Positions 1 to 8,731 of a DNA stretch of 64,000 bases are shown one piece after another. Made by a program: the position numbers and the translations under genes. How positions within the stretch are numbered: position 1 is the stretch's first letter; every line of letters starts with the position of its first letter. A model generated the notes under the pieces. It was not told the DNA's origin and searched no databases. It saw only the letters and a list, made by a program, of their open reading frames with translations. This DNA is from JBGTFE01 sp041747435 (GTDB taxonomy: Bacteria > Acidobacteriota > Blastocatellia > Pyrinomonadales > Pyrinomonadaceae): positions 21,686 to 85,685 of the forward strand of contig JBGTFE010000146.1 in assembly GCA_041747435.1 (NCBI GenBank), written 5' to 3'.

Positions 1-216
1 ATGCCTTTGAATTTTAATACCAATCCGATTCCGCGCGTGTTTTTTATCATTACGCCGACCTTGCACAGCGGACGCAGTGAATATATCCGCCGCGAAGAAG
101 ACGAACAAGTCGGCAATATGCAAGGCGTTTTCCGCGATTATTTAGGTATTCAAGTCAAAATAAACTCGCCTCTCACAAAAGATTGGGTTCACAACACTAA
201 AAAAGGACGAAGTTAA
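1..216 (+). CDS. 3' end of an unidentified gene (partial)
   Basis: The frame is open from the first base to a TAA at 214-216, so this is either the end of a gene that begins upstream of the window or a short gene starting at base 1; the former is more likely. The 71 visible residues are soluble-looking, with a hydrophobic stretch (VFFIITPTL, residues 13-21) followed by a charged segment. I recognise no family. The next gene starts 2 bases after the stop, so the two are probably one transcript with coupled translation. No function is proposed. Confidence 0.5.
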   Translation: MPLNFNTNPIPRVFFIITPTLHSGRSEYIRREEDEQVGNMQGVFRDYLGIQVKINSPLTKDWVHNTKKGRS

Positions 217-218
217 AA

Positions 219-1298
219 ATGACCGACAAAACATTAAAAACTTTACGGCAATGTTGTTTTGTTCTATTTCCCGTTTTTCTCATTGCAATCACTGCAATTT
301 CAGCCGACGCGCACGTGAAATGGTTTTTCGACTACGACGTAACGAAACCGCCGACACCGATCGGCGAAGTTTTGGACGGCACATTCGTTAAAATGTTTCT
401 CGTCTCGGTTGTGGCGTGTTACCTGTTTTTCTTGGCTGATCGCTACATTTACGAAGAAGGAATCTTAGGCGAATTTGACAAAAAGCTGAAACTTTTCGAC
501 GGCGCGGCAAATTACATTATGCGCGGCGCGGCGGGAATTTTCTTTCTCGCGCTGTTCGGTTGGTGGGCGTTGGGTTACGGGCAGAGTTTTTATCTTACGC
601 CCGAACTCAAAACCGATTCGCCGATTGTGCCGTGGATTCATTTGATAATGGCTCTCGCGGTTGTTTCGCGTTATACGTCCTTTATTACGGGCTTGGGCGT
701 TTTCTTTTTGTATTTCGCCGCCGGATTTCAATACGGACTTTTTCACATTCTCGATTACCTGATTTTTCTTGGCATCGCATTTTATTTGACCGTTTCGCAA
801 ACAAAGGTCAAAGGCTTGCTGAAAGCCGCATTTATCGCGCTTTTTGCTTGTGCGGGATTGACACTGATTTGGGCGGCAGTCGAAAAATTCGCCTATTCGC
901 ATTGGACGATTGCGGTTTTGGCGGACAAACCGAATATCACGATGGGAATGCCGCCTCACATATTTATGAAAGTTTCGGGTTTTATCGAATTTTTCGTAAC
1001 GTTCATCCTGCTCGGCGCGGTTTCGGTGGTCGGACGGCTGATTTCGCTCGGATTTATGTCGGTTTTTGTCTTGGCGGTTTTCGAGTTCGGAATGGTTGAT
1101 GCCGTCGGACATTTGATGATCGTCGCAATTCTCTGGGTTTTGATCGTGCGCGGTCCGACCGATGCGCGAAATATGCTCGTCTTGCCCGACAAATCACTTT
1201 TCACGGAAGCGTATTTTATGACCGGACTTTATTTTTTAGCTTTTGTGATGATTTTTATTCTTTATTACGGAATTCATTATTATTCTTACGGAACGTAA
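219..1298 (+). CDS. Polytopic inner-membrane protein, DoxX-like in appearance
   Basis: A 359-residue integral membrane protein. An N-terminal hydrophobic segment (about residues 13-29) is followed by a HVKWF motif just after the predicted membrane/periplasm border, then some eight to nine hydrophobic helices spread to the C terminus. Overall appearance and the HVKWF start resemble membrane proteins of the DoxX/DoxD neighbourhood, but no catalytic or cofactor residues are evident and I do not assign a reaction. The ATG at 219 is preceded by an AAAGGACGA Shine-Dalgarno sequence and lies 2 bases after the previous stop. It is followed by a convergent thioesterase gene, so it is the last gene of its transcript. 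Gene call certain, function unknown. Confidence 0.8.
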   Translation: MTDKTLKTLRQCCFVLFPVFLIAITAISADAHVKWFFDYDVTKPPTPIGEVLDGTFVKMFLVSVVACYLFFLADRYIYEEGILGEFDKKLKLFDGAANYIMRGAAGIFFLALFGWWALGYGQSFYLTPELKTDSPIVPWIHLIMALAVVSRYTSFITGLGVFFLYFAAGFQYGLFHILDYLIFLGIAFYLTVSQTKVKGLLKAAFIALFACAGLTLIWAAVEKFAYSHWTIAVLADKPNITMGMPPHIFMKVSGFIEFFVTFILLGAVSVVGRLISLGFMSVFVLAVFEFGMVDAVGHLMIVAILWVLIVRGPTDARNMLVLPDKSLFTEAYFMTGLYFLAFVMIFILYYGIHYYSYGT

Positions 1299-1303
1299 TC
1301 CAT

Positions 1304-1720
1304 CTACACTTTCATATAAGTCGAAAGCGCGGTCGCGATCAGCTTTCCTTCTTCGTTTGTGACCTCCGCTGAAACCGTCGAGATCCTTCGTCCGGCGCGA
1401 ACGATCTTTGCGGTGCAGACGATCTCGCCTTCCGTATGCGGGCGCAGGTAGTGAACCGTCAGATCGACCGTTGTTGATTGCTCGTGTTTTTCCTGCGCGC
1501 TGATCAGGGCAAACGCCGTCGCCGTGTCGATCAATGAGGCGGTCACTCCGCCGTGCAAAAGTCCGTAAGGCTGGCGCAAGTCATCGCGCATTTTCAATTT
1601 CAGCACGGCTTCGCCAAACTTTAGATCAACGAGTTCCAAGCCCAAAAGCTTTGGAAACGGAGCATTTTTCAGCGCTTCCCTCGCCATTAGTTTTTGTTCT
1701 TCCGTTATTTCTTTACTCAT
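1304..1720 (-). CDS. PaaI-type hotdog-fold acyl-CoA thioesterase
   Basis: At 138 residues this has the length of single-domain hotdog thioesterases. The central helix signature LHGGVTASLIDTATAFA (about residues 55-71) is that of the PaaI/YbdB branch, where the HGG glycines and the following acidic residue shape the active site. Members hydrolyse aryl- or acyl-CoA thioesters in the cytoplasm, often as housekeeping release of CoA from dead-end intermediates; the actual substrate cannot be read from sequence. Its start codon lies 8 bases inside the end of the upstream lipoprotein gene on the same strand, so the two are translationally coupled, although no functional link between them is obvious. 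Confidence 0.85.
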   Translation of the reverse strand: MSKEITEEQKLMAREALKNAPFPKLLGLELVDLKFGEAVLKLKMRDDLRQPYGLLHGGVTASLIDTATAFALISAQEKHEQSTTVDLTVHYLRPHTEGEIVCTAKIVRAGRRISTVSAEVTNEEGKLIATALSTYMKV

Positions 1721-2417
1721 TTTCTTTTCTCAGAACACTTCGAAATTCTTCGATCGAAACCTTGCGAAAACCGTTCGGGATCGCAAACATTTCGGCGTCG
1801 GCTTCAAGTTTCAGATTTCTGAATTCGATCTTCATCGTCAATGTTTTTTGCTCACCATCGACGCTGTAAAATTCCTGTCGAATGGGCAAATTCACCGTTT
1901 CATCTACAAAAATAAGCGATTCCGACTTTTCAGCATCGCCGAATACGATGCGATATTTTGTTAGATTTTCCGCCGTGCCGTCATTGAAAAACTTAACATC
2001 GGTTTTCGCGTTTAGCCACCGGCTGGTCAAAAAATCCGTCCAACCGTCGAAAAACGTTGCGCTCTCCGCAGGAGTTTCCGCATAGATCTTTTTAGACGAC
2101 AGGAGCAGATAATTTTTGCCGGACTGTAAGAAAGTTGCTTGACCTTTTTTGCCCAAATCGTAATCGACCCTACGTTTCGCGCCGTCGCGCGCCATAAAAA
2201 TTTTGTCTTCGCGATCGTTTGCCGTCGTTACAATTTCGACCTGAAAAATATCGGGTTCTTTCGTCGAAAAAGGAATTTCGCTCTTCAATTCTTCAGCGGC
2301 GAACGGCGTCGGCGCGGAATTTTCGCCGCCTGTTTTTTGACAATATCGGCAAGCGGAAGACATCGCCAAAAAAAAGGCGAAAACCGCTAAAAATTTGAGC
2401 AACTTTAATGACCGCAT
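1713..2417 (-). CDS. Predicted outer-membrane lipoprotein, LolA-like or uncharacterised
   Basis: I place the start at the ATG ending at 2417 rather than the upstream in-frame start, because it yields a clean signal peptide (MRSLKLLKF, then a hydrophobic core) ending in SSAC, a weak lipobox with the lipidated Cys near residue 22; the longer version would also overlap the divergent gene. The mature part of about 210 residues is a beta-rich pattern of short strands (MKIEF, KYRIVF, VEIVTT), like the LolA/LolB/outer-membrane lipoprotein-sorting folds, with several Lys/Asp-rich loops. I cannot name a family with certainty. It is coupled to the downstream thioesterase by an 8-base overlap. Confidence 0.6.
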   Translation of the reverse strand: MRSLKLLKFLAVFAFFLAMSSACRYCQKTGGENSAPTPFAAEELKSEIPFSTKEPDIFQVEIVTTANDREDKIFMARDGAKRRVDYDLGKKGQATFLQSGKNYLLLSSKKIYAETPAESATFFDGWTDFLTSRWLNAKTDVKFFNDGTAENLTKYRIVFGDAEKSESLIFVDETVNLPIRQEFYSVDGEQKTLTMKIEFRNLKLEADAEMFAIPNGFRKVSIEEFRSVLRKENE

Positions 2418-2507
2418 CACTTTAAGAAGCGTAATTTTAGCACAACGAAACTTATTGTATAATTTATACTGCCCGTTTCCGAAAAATTTTCCGGCTCCGA
2501 CTTTGAG

Positions 2508-3254
2508 ATGAACCTGATCATCTGGCAAACAATTTATATTTTGAGCGGAATTCTTCTTCTGCCGGTTTCTCCGTTTTTGTTTTTGCAGGGACAGTATGTG
2601 CGGCGAAAAGTTGGACGTTTGCCCGACGCCGAAGGTGAAACTTCCGGCAAATCAGGCAAGGAAAAATCGTCCGTAAAATTGCTCATCATCGGCGAATCGA
2701 CGGCTGCCGGAGTCGGCGCGCGAACGCACGAAACAGGGCTAGCCGGACAATTTGCAAAATCTTTAAGCGCGAAATTAGGAAAAGCGGTTCATTGGCATGT
2801 TATCAGCCGAAGCGGAATTACGGTTGGCGAAACAATTCGCGAGCTCGTGCCGAAAATTCCTGACGAAAAGTTTGATTACGTCTTGGTCGCACTCTGCGGA
2901 AACGAGGTTTTAAAACTTCGCAGCCCGCTCTCTTTTCGGCGAAATATGAGAAAACTGCTGGGAATTCTGCGCGAAAAAAACCCGGACGCGATGTTTTTTA
3001 TTACAAACGCGCCTGCCATTCGTCTTTCGCCCGTGCTGCCGCAGCCGATAAAATTTCTGCTCGGACATCTTTCCGCTTTGCACAATTCGAACGCGATAGA
3101 ATTTACCGCCGAAATGAGCAACGTCTTTTACTTTCATCAGCCGACCGAAGTTCCTAAAGGATTTTTTTCTGACGGAATTCATCCTTCCGAGAAAGGTTAC
3201 GCGGTTTGGTCAAGGCGGATGATCGAATTTTTTTCGGAAAAATATCAATGGTAA
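2508..3254 (+). CDS. SGNH/GDSL-family hydrolase, membrane-anchored
   Basis: A 248-residue esterase-type hydrolase. One N-terminal hydrophobic helix (about residues 5-27) anchors it or exports it. Block I is GESTAAGVG (GDS replaced by GES, with the nucleophile Ser near residue 67), block II is SGITVGE, block III is CGNEV in place of GxND, and block V is DGIHPSEKGY, supplying the Asp-x-x-His of the catalytic triad. The family removes acyl or acetyl groups from lipids or carbohydrates; the substrate is unknown here. The next gene begins at 3248, inside this gene's last codons (ATG overlapping TAA), so the two are made together. Confidence 0.8.
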   Translation: MNLIIWQTIYILSGILLLPVSPFLFLQGQYVRRKVGRLPDAEGETSGKSGKEKSSVKLLIIGESTAAGVGARTHETGLAGQFAKSLSAKLGKAVHWHVISRSGITVGETIRELVPKIPDEKFDYVLVALCGNEVLKLRSPLSFRRNMRKLLGILREKNPDAMFFITNAPAIRLSPVLPQPIKFLLGHLSALHNSNAIEFTAEMSNVFYFHQPTEVPKGFFSDGIHPSEKGYAVWSRRMIEFFSEKYQW

Positions 3255-4702
3255 ATTCGGGCGACGAAATTCGAGAATTGCTGAATTCGCAAGCCGAATG
3301 GCTTTTGATCGCCGCTGCGGGAAACGCTTTTCCGCTCCAAAATTACGAAATCGAAATCACGAACGAGCAAGATAAAACTCTTTTCGGATTTTTGGACGAC
3401 AAAGGATTTCAAACGTGGCGCGTCGCCAAAACGCAGATCGAAGCCGGCGAAATCGTGCTCGATCTTTCGCGCAATTTCGGCACCGAACGCCAAACTTTCA
3501 GGCTTGTTCCGCGAATTTCGGCAGAAGAATTGAGCGCCGGCGTCGAGATCGCGCGGCTCGAAAAGGCGAACAAGCTCGCTACGCTGATCGCGCGAGAATT
3601 TCCTAAGATCAAGGTCATTCGCGTCGCATTAAACGAAGAGAATGGGCGCTTTGCGAACATAATTTTTGAAGACGCAAAGCGCAAACAAACTGCGGTTTTG
3701 GCGGATGTTTCAGAAACGCTGACGCCGGAAATTCTTTTGACGAGCGCCATCTTCTGGTTAACAAAACTCGAAATGCGCAGAAAAAATCCGGTTGAATCCG
3801 CATGGATCATCGCCGAAAAAAGCCAGGCGCGAAATCTGCAAAAGCTCCACGCTTTGCTAAAGGAAGGCTGGAAAAAGCGGATTTCGATAACGGAAATCGC
3901 GAAGACGGAAGATAGCTTAAAAGGGCTTCCGGCTTTAAAAGTTTCCGCGCTTTGGCGCGCCAAACCCAAAGCGATCACAATGATCAAAAACGCTCCGATC
4001 AGCAAAACGGCGAAACAAATCATTGAACTTGCGCCGGATGAGATCGACGTCGTCTTTAGCAAAAACGGAGAGACACTGCGTTTTCGCGGATTACCTTTTG
4101 CGCGCGTTCGGCGTGTTTTCGAACAGGAAAAAGCTTGGTTTGGGATCGAAAAAAATGCGCAGCCATTATCTGAAAGATCGAGGGACGATCTTTGCGAGCT
4201 TGTCGAAAATCTGAAAATCTATCGCAGTTTCGACACGCCTAGCAAACGCCACGCGTTTTACATTCAGGCGCCGGAAACGTGGCTCGAATCGCTTCTTCGA
4301 CGGAATATAAAACTTCTAGACGCGAATTTGATCCTCTCCCCGATCTACCATCAATTTCGCGCGGAACGAGACAAGATCGATCTACTCGCGCTGAGAAAAG
4401 ACGGGCGGCTTGTCGTCATCGAGCTAAAAACGTCGCCGGATCGCGAAATGATCTTTCAAGCTGCGGATTATTGGCGAAAGATCGAACTCCAGCGCCGCAA
4501 GGGGAATTTGACGCGCGTAAGATTATTCGGTGAAGCGGAAATTTCCGATCGTCCCGCCATAATTTATCTCGTCGCGCCGACCTTGGAATATCATCGCGAT
4601 TTTGAGTTTCTGGCGCGCGCGATCTCGCCGGAAATTGAAATTCACCGCTTTGACCTGAATGAAAATTGGCGCGACACAGTAAAGATCTTGCGGCGAAATT
4701 AA
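3248..4702 (+). CDS. Large uncharacterised protein with a C-terminal PD-(D/E)XK nuclease-like domain
   Basis: The frame is open from 3206, but I choose the ATG at 3248 (484 residues), which overlaps the SGNH hydrolase stop and fits translational coupling. The first 350 residues match nothing I recognise. Near the C terminus is the pattern IDLLALRKDGRLVVIELK, that is Asp, then a beta strand, then E-x-K, which is the core of PD-(D/E)XK nucleases such as the NucS/RecB-like group; a following conserved-looking helix carries QAADYWRKIE. That suggests binding or cleavage of DNA or RNA, but the catalytic role is inferred only from the motif. It converges with the response-regulator gene, overlapping it by 4 bases. 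Confidence 0.65.
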   Translation: MVNSGDEIRELLNSQAEWLLIAAAGNAFPLQNYEIEITNEQDKTLFGFLDDKGFQTWRVAKTQIEAGEIVLDLSRNFGTERQTFRLVPRISAEELSAGVEIARLEKANKLATLIAREFPKIKVIRVALNEENGRFANIIFEDAKRKQTAVLADVSETLTPEILLTSAIFWLTKLEMRRKNPVESAWIIAEKSQARNLQKLHALLKEGWKKRISITEIAKTEDSLKGLPALKVSALWRAKPKAITMIKNAPISKTAKQIIELAPDEIDVVFSKNGETLRFRGLPFARVRRVFEQEKAWFGIEKNAQPLSERSRDDLCELVENLKIYRSFDTPSKRHAFYIQAPETWLESLLRRNIKLLDANLILSPIYHQFRAERDKIDLLALRKDGRLVVIELKTSPDREMIFQAADYWRKIELQRRKGNLTRVRLFGEAEISDRPAIIYLVAPTLEYHRDFEFLARAISPEIEIHRFDLNENWRDTVKILRRN

Positions 4703-5409
4703 TCTTCGGGTTTTACGAAACGATAACCGACGCCGCGGACGGTCTGAAGAATCTTCGGTTTGTTGGGTTCATTTTCGAGAAGCTTACGAAGGCGAACGAT
4801 AAAATTGTCGATCGCGCGCGTGTCCGTGTCCTCGTGCAAGCCCCAAACTTCTTCAAGAATCGTTTTGCGCGATACGGCTTTTCCCTCGTTTTCGATCAAA
4901 TGGCGCAAAAGCTTCGCTTCCATCAAAGTGAGATGAATAGTATCGGTTTCGGTTTTTAGCTCGAGATTATCGAAGTCGATAGCTTTACTGTTAACGATGA
5001 CGACGCTTTCCGCAGGCGACGCGGTTTTCTCTTTTTGAAACCATTCACGGCGGCGCAAAAGACCGTTCAAACGCGCTTGAAAGATCGTCAGTTCAAAGGG
5101 TTTTGGCAGATAATCATCGGTGCCGGCTTCGAAACCGCGAAGAACGTCTTCGGGTTTATCGAGCGCAGTGAGCATCAATATCGGCGTGAAAATTTCATTT
5201 TCGCGCAGTTTTTGAGCAACCGTAAAGCCATCGGCTTTCGGCAGCATTACGTCTAACACTATTGCGTCAAATTCCTTTTTTTTAGTCAATAGAAGATCGA
5301 GCGCGATTTCGCCGTCAAGCGCGGTCGTTACCTCAAAGCCGTCGGCTTCGAGATTAAAACGCAAGCCCTCGGCTAAATGCAGTTCATCTTCTACGACAAG
5401 AATTTTCAT
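4699..5409 (-). CDS. OmpR/PhoB-family response regulator
   Basis: The 236-residue protein has an N-terminal receiver domain (residues 1-120) with the acidic pair ED at 8-9, the phospho-accepting Asp at about 53 in VLDVMLP, the switch Thr in LTAL and the Lys in LPKPFE. A winged-helix DNA-binding domain follows (about 140-233) with the recognition-helix segment TRAIDNFIVRLRKLL. It would bind promoter DNA after phosphorylation by its partner kinase, whose gene is directly upstream and overlaps it by 4 bases (ATGA). Target genes cannot be inferred from this window; the domain order is that of PhoB and OmpR. Confidence 0.92.
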   Translation of the reverse strand: MKILVVEDELHLAEGLRFNLEADGFEVTTALDGEIALDLLLTKKKEFDAIVLDVMLPKADGFTVAQKLRENEIFTPILMLTALDKPEDVLRGFEAGTDDYLPKPFELTIFQARLNGLLRRREWFQKEKTASPAESVVIVNSKAIDFDNLELKTETDTIHLTLMEAKLLRHLIENEGKAVSRKTILEEVWGLHEDTDTRAIDNFIVRLRKLLENEPNKPKILQTVRGVGYRFVKPED

Positions 5410-6305
5410 GATTTGCGTTTCGGCAAACGCACGACAAACGTGCTGCCTTTTCCTTCACCCTTGCTTTCGGCAAAAATGCGACCGCCGTGTTTTTTTACGA
5501 TCGAGCGAACGATGTTCAAACCCAAACCCGTTCCTTTCACTTTTTGAGTGGAAAGATTCGGAACGCGGTAAAATCTTCTGAAAATGCGTTTCATATCGCT
5601 TTCGTTCAGCCCGATACCTTCGTCTTTGATACGAATTTCCACGTTTTTTTCGTTCGGGTTTCGTAAACGCAGGATGATCTTTACATCCTCGCCCGAATAT
5701 TTCACGGCGTTGTCGAGCAAATTCATGAAAGCCGTTTGCAGCTCCGCTTCATCGCCGAATACTTTTATTGCTTCGGTCTTTTCGGTGTAAGCGATCGCCG
5801 CTTCGCTGAGATCGTAACGCGATCTTATGATATCGATTGATTCGCGCAAAAGCTGCGAAAGATCTATCTCGGAAAGATTCAAAAGGCGGTCTTTTTCACG
5901 CGTGCGGCTCGCCTGAAGAACTTGTTCGACGGTGCTCAAGAGTCGATTGCTATCGGCAAGCATTATGTTATAAAACTCGCGACGTTTTTCCTCGGAAACT
6001 TCGCGCGTTTTTAGGGTGTCGAGATAAAGCCGGATTGAGGCAATGGGCGTTTTTAACTCGTGCGTGACCGCGTTTAGAAACGCGTCGTGCTGCTCATTTC
6101 GCCGAATTTCTCGCACAAGAAAGATCGTATTTAGCACCAAGCCGGTGATGATCAGCGCAAAGAAAACAATGCCGAAAATAAGCAGCGCGATTTCCTGATA
6201 ATTGAGCAAGATCCAACCGACGTTCAAGGCAACCGCCAAAGTGATCAGGCAAATTCCCAGAATGACGAAGAAAATCGCAGCTTTTCGGCGACCGGCTAAA
6301 CGCAT
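5406..6305 (-). CDS. Membrane sensor histidine kinase
   Basis: A 299-residue kinase with two N-terminal membrane helices (about residues 10-31 and 38-64) separated by a very short loop, so it has almost no extracytoplasmic sensor and probably reads a membrane or internal signal. The H box is HELKTP with the phosphorylated His at residue 82; the ATP-binding domain shows the N box (LLDNAVKYS), G1 (DEGIGL), an F box region and G2 (GTGLGLN). No HAMP or PAS domain is visible. It is the first gene of the pair with the response regulator, and both genes share the ATGA overlap. The closest general type is a PhoR-like kinase without a sensor domain. Confidence 0.9.
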   Translation of the reverse strand: MRLAGRRKAAIFFVILGICLITLAVALNVGWILLNYQEIALLIFGIVFFALIITGLVLNTIFLVREIRRNEQHDAFLNAVTHELKTPIASIRLYLDTLKTREVSEEKRREFYNIMLADSNRLLSTVEQVLQASRTREKDRLLNLSEIDLSQLLRESIDIIRSRYDLSEAAIAYTEKTEAIKVFGDEAELQTAFMNLLDNAVKYSGEDVKIILRLRNPNEKNVEIRIKDEGIGLNESDMKRIFRRFYRVPNLSTQKVKGTGLGLNIVRSIVKKHGGRIFAESKGEGKGSTFVVRLPKRKS

Positions 6306-6315
6306 ACCATAAGAT

Positions 6316-6388
6316 TAAAGTGAAAAAGTGAAAAAGTGAAAAAGCGGTTGACGTTAATCAACGAACTTTTTCACCTTTTCACTTTTAA
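6316..6388. repeat. Long inverted repeat of GTGAAAAA words between two minus-strand genes
   Basis: Three copies of GTGAAAAA run into GTTGACGTTAATCAAC and then back out as TTTTTCACCTTTTCACTTT, giving a hairpin with a long, slightly imperfect stem and a short loop around 6348-6355. The arms are A-rich on one side and T-rich on the other, so the RNA could act as a terminator on either strand, most usefully for the desaturase gene on the minus strand. The repetitive make-up resembles the word-like intergenic repeats seen elsewhere in this window. Confidence 0.6.
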
Positions 6389-6400
6389 GCCTTTCCTTTT

Positions 6401-7273
6401 TTAAGCGGCTTCCTTTAACGCTTCCGGTATGATTTCTTCTTGAGTTTCAAGTTCATAGGCGTAAACTTTTTTTGCCAGTCCTATCTTTTCGAGAAATCTT
6501 AGCTGAACCCAATTTACGTCGAATTCATACCAAGCAAGCCCGTGTTTTGCCGATCGCGGATGAGCGTGATGATTATTGTGCCAGCCTTCGCCGAACGTAA
6601 CGAGCGCGACAAGCGCGTTGTTGCGCGAATCATCGTGCGTGTCAAAACGTCGTGTGCCCCAAAGATGGGTCGCCGAATTAACCAGCCAAGTGAAATGCCA
6701 GCCGACAACCGTTCGCAAAAAGATCGCCCATAAAACCATTGACCAACCGCCGATCGCGAACAGGATCGCGCCGACGGCGACCGCCGTTATCCAGTAATAT
6801 TTGTTCAAAAAGACGTGAACTTTGTCCTTCATCAAATCGGGCGAATAGCGGCGCATGGACGCTTCGTCGCTTAATTGCGCCGGACCTTTGAAAATCCAGC
6901 CCATATGCGACCAATACGTTCCGTTCCGCGGTGAATGCGGGTCGTTGTCAGTTTCGGTATGGGCGTGATGCGCGCGATGCGTCGTAACCCACGTGATCGC
7001 GCCGGATTGTAATGCTAGTGTTCCGCAAACGGTCAAAAAATATTCGAGCCATTTCGGCGTTTTGAATCCGCCGTGCGTCAAGAGACGGTGATAAGCCAAT
7101 CCCGTTCCCCAGCTTGCCGCAACCCACCAGACGGCGAGCGTAACAAATAAATTTTGCCAGCTAAAAGTGAATAATGCCCAAACCGCTAGGACGTGAAAAA
7201 CGGTAACGAAAGCGATTGTGTGCCAGTTGACTTTATCGGCTATTGCCGCTTTAAATTCGAGTACGTTTTGCAT
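6401..7273 (-). CDS. Acyl-CoA / fatty acid delta-9-type desaturase
   Basis: The 290-residue protein carries all three histidine boxes of membrane di-iron desaturases: HRLLTH (about residue 62), HRAHH (about residue 99) and HNNHH (about residue 234), with hydrophobic helix pairs before the first and between the second and third boxes. Enzymes of this type introduce a cis double bond into a saturated acyl chain using O2 and an electron donor, adjusting membrane fluidity. No electron-transfer partner is adjacent, although a ferredoxin gene is present at 45.1 kb. It stands alone, separated from the two-component genes by the long inverted repeat; a role in cold or lipid response is possible but not shown. 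Confidence 0.92.
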   Translation of the reverse strand: MQNVLEFKAAIADKVNWHTIAFVTVFHVLAVWALFTFSWQNLFVTLAVWWVAASWGTGLAYHRLLTHGGFKTPKWLEYFLTVCGTLALQSGAITWVTTHRAHHAHTETDNDPHSPRNGTYWSHMGWIFKGPAQLSDEASMRRYSPDLMKDKVHVFLNKYYWITAVAVGAILFAIGGWSMVLWAIFLRTVVGWHFTWLVNSATHLWGTRRFDTHDDSRNNALVALVTFGEGWHNNHHAHPRSAKHGLAWYEFDVNWVQLRFLEKIGLAKKVYAYELETQEEIIPEALKEAA

Positions 7274-7377
7274 AAAAATTCCCGTATAACTATAAATTTC
7301 TAAACGCGTTTATTGCGCCAATTTAAGGCTAACAGGTTTTGGGCAGAACGATTGTAAGAGTTTTGTAATAGAAGAGT

Positions 7378-8679
7378 TTAGAAGAGTTCGGCTTGAATAT
7401 TGGAGGTCGGATCCTGCATCAGCGGAAGATGCGGTTTTTGTATTTCGCCGTTCTTTTTATTGAGCTGTTTTGCTTTATACATTTCCGCATCGGCGCCCTC
7501 AACCGCTTTTTCGAGCCCCGAAACTCCGGCAAAATTCGCAAAACCATAAGAGGTCCGGATCGTTACCTTTTCGGTCAAGCCTTGAAGAGTAATGTCGTCG
7601 AGAAGCGCATTGAGTGTATTCATGCGGTCGCGCGCCTGTTCAACGTCAAAACCAAGCATTACGACAAAAAATTCGTCGCCGCCCCAACGGAAAATGAGAT
7701 CGTCCGCGCGAACAAGCGAACGGATTGCATGCGCAACTGTGCTAATCGCGACGTCGCCCACGGTATGTCCGTATAGATCGTTGATCGGTTTGAGGTTATC
7801 GATGTCAAAAACACCGACGCAACCCGAAATCGCGTCGTCCGCTTTGCCGTGTTTTCTTAAAAACCCGTAAAAAGCGTGGCGCGTAAACGCGGCGGTCAAA
7901 GGATCGACGTGCGCCAGTTTTTCTAGTTTGTCGTGCGCTTCCTTGAGCTTGCGATTCGTTCGCTCTATGTCCTGCCGAACTCGTTCAAACAAAATTATTA
8001 CCATTCCGAATCCGAGCAAGATCTGCAAAACAAGGTCAATGATCGAATTGTACGCGAGATAATTGCGGGGCAGCGGAAGGCTCCAGGAAAGATGCATGAG
8101 GCTGAAGATAAGCGTGTAATGAAAAAAATCGATCGCCAAAAGCAGCAATGCAAATTTAATAATTCGAAATCCCGAATCTTTACGTTGGTCTTTTTGGATT
8201 CCGTTGAGTGTGAAAAAAGCCACGGCAAACGCGCCCGATAGAATAAAAGAATGAACATTAAAGACGTTGTTAAAATCAGTGACGGGAAAAACGAGAAATA
8301 ATGACATCAGCAAACCGGGAATCAGCCAAAGCCAGCTTATTTTCGTCGGCTCTTTGCCGGAGACATAGTTTCTGCACCCCGCTATCAGCCAATACGCGAA
8401 AACATATTCGCCCAGATAATAGCCCATCGTAAAAAATATGGAGAAGGAATATTCTGAAGTTTTAAAAGCGGTAAAAAGACTCAGCAAGGCGCAAGACAGC
8501 GAAAGCCATGCGATCTTCCAATATCTTAGCGCATTCGATTTTAGCGAATGAGAAAGGAAAATGAAGAGCGTTCCGATCAAAAAGATACCGGCAAATTGAA
8601 TTATTAAACCAGTTATGGAATTCATAAAAACTAAGACGGGAAACGACTTGAAGGAAGCGCGAATGGCGAGGCGCCGCAT
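7378..8679 (-). CDS. Membrane-bound diguanylate cyclase (GGDEF)
   Basis: About seven hydrophobic helices (residues 20-235) form a membrane sensor module, followed by a short coiled-coil linker (about 237-256) and a GGDEF domain. The active-site loop is an intact GGDEF at residues 333-337, and RADD sits five residues before it, which matches the RxxD inhibitory site for c-di-GMP feedback. The enzyme should condense two GTP into c-di-GMP at the membrane. A second in-frame ATG 18 codons in (ending at 8625) immediately precedes the first helix and may be the true start. The nearby HD-GYP/GGDEF protein at 11.4 kb is a likely partner in the same signalling network. Confidence 0.9.
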   Translation of the reverse strand: MRRLAIRASFKSFPVLVFMNSITGLIIQFAGIFLIGTLFIFLSHSLKSNALRYWKIAWLSLSCALLSLFTAFKTSEYSFSIFFTMGYYLGEYVFAYWLIAGCRNYVSGKEPTKISWLWLIPGLLMSLFLVFPVTDFNNVFNVHSFILSGAFAVAFFTLNGIQKDQRKDSGFRIIKFALLLLAIDFFHYTLIFSLMHLSWSLPLPRNYLAYNSIIDLVLQILLGFGMVIILFERVRQDIERTNRKLKEAHDKLEKLAHVDPLTAAFTRHAFYGFLRKHGKADDAISGCVGVFDIDNLKPINDLYGHTVGDVAISTVAHAIRSLVRADDLIFRWGGDEFFVVMLGFDVEQARDRMNTLNALLDDITLQGLTEKVTIRTSYGFANFAGVSGLEKAVEGADAEMYKAKQLNKKNGEIQKPHLPLMQDPTSNIQAELF

Positions 8680-8731
8680 TAACGCGACAAATAAAGTTTA
8701 ACGAAAAACAACAATAATGTCTATATTTTTG

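Noticed and set aside
465..1112. Long minus-strand reading frame opposite the membrane protein gene
   Set aside because: Arg/Asn-rich product without start signals; the opposite strand codes for a convincing membrane protein with a ribosome-binding site.
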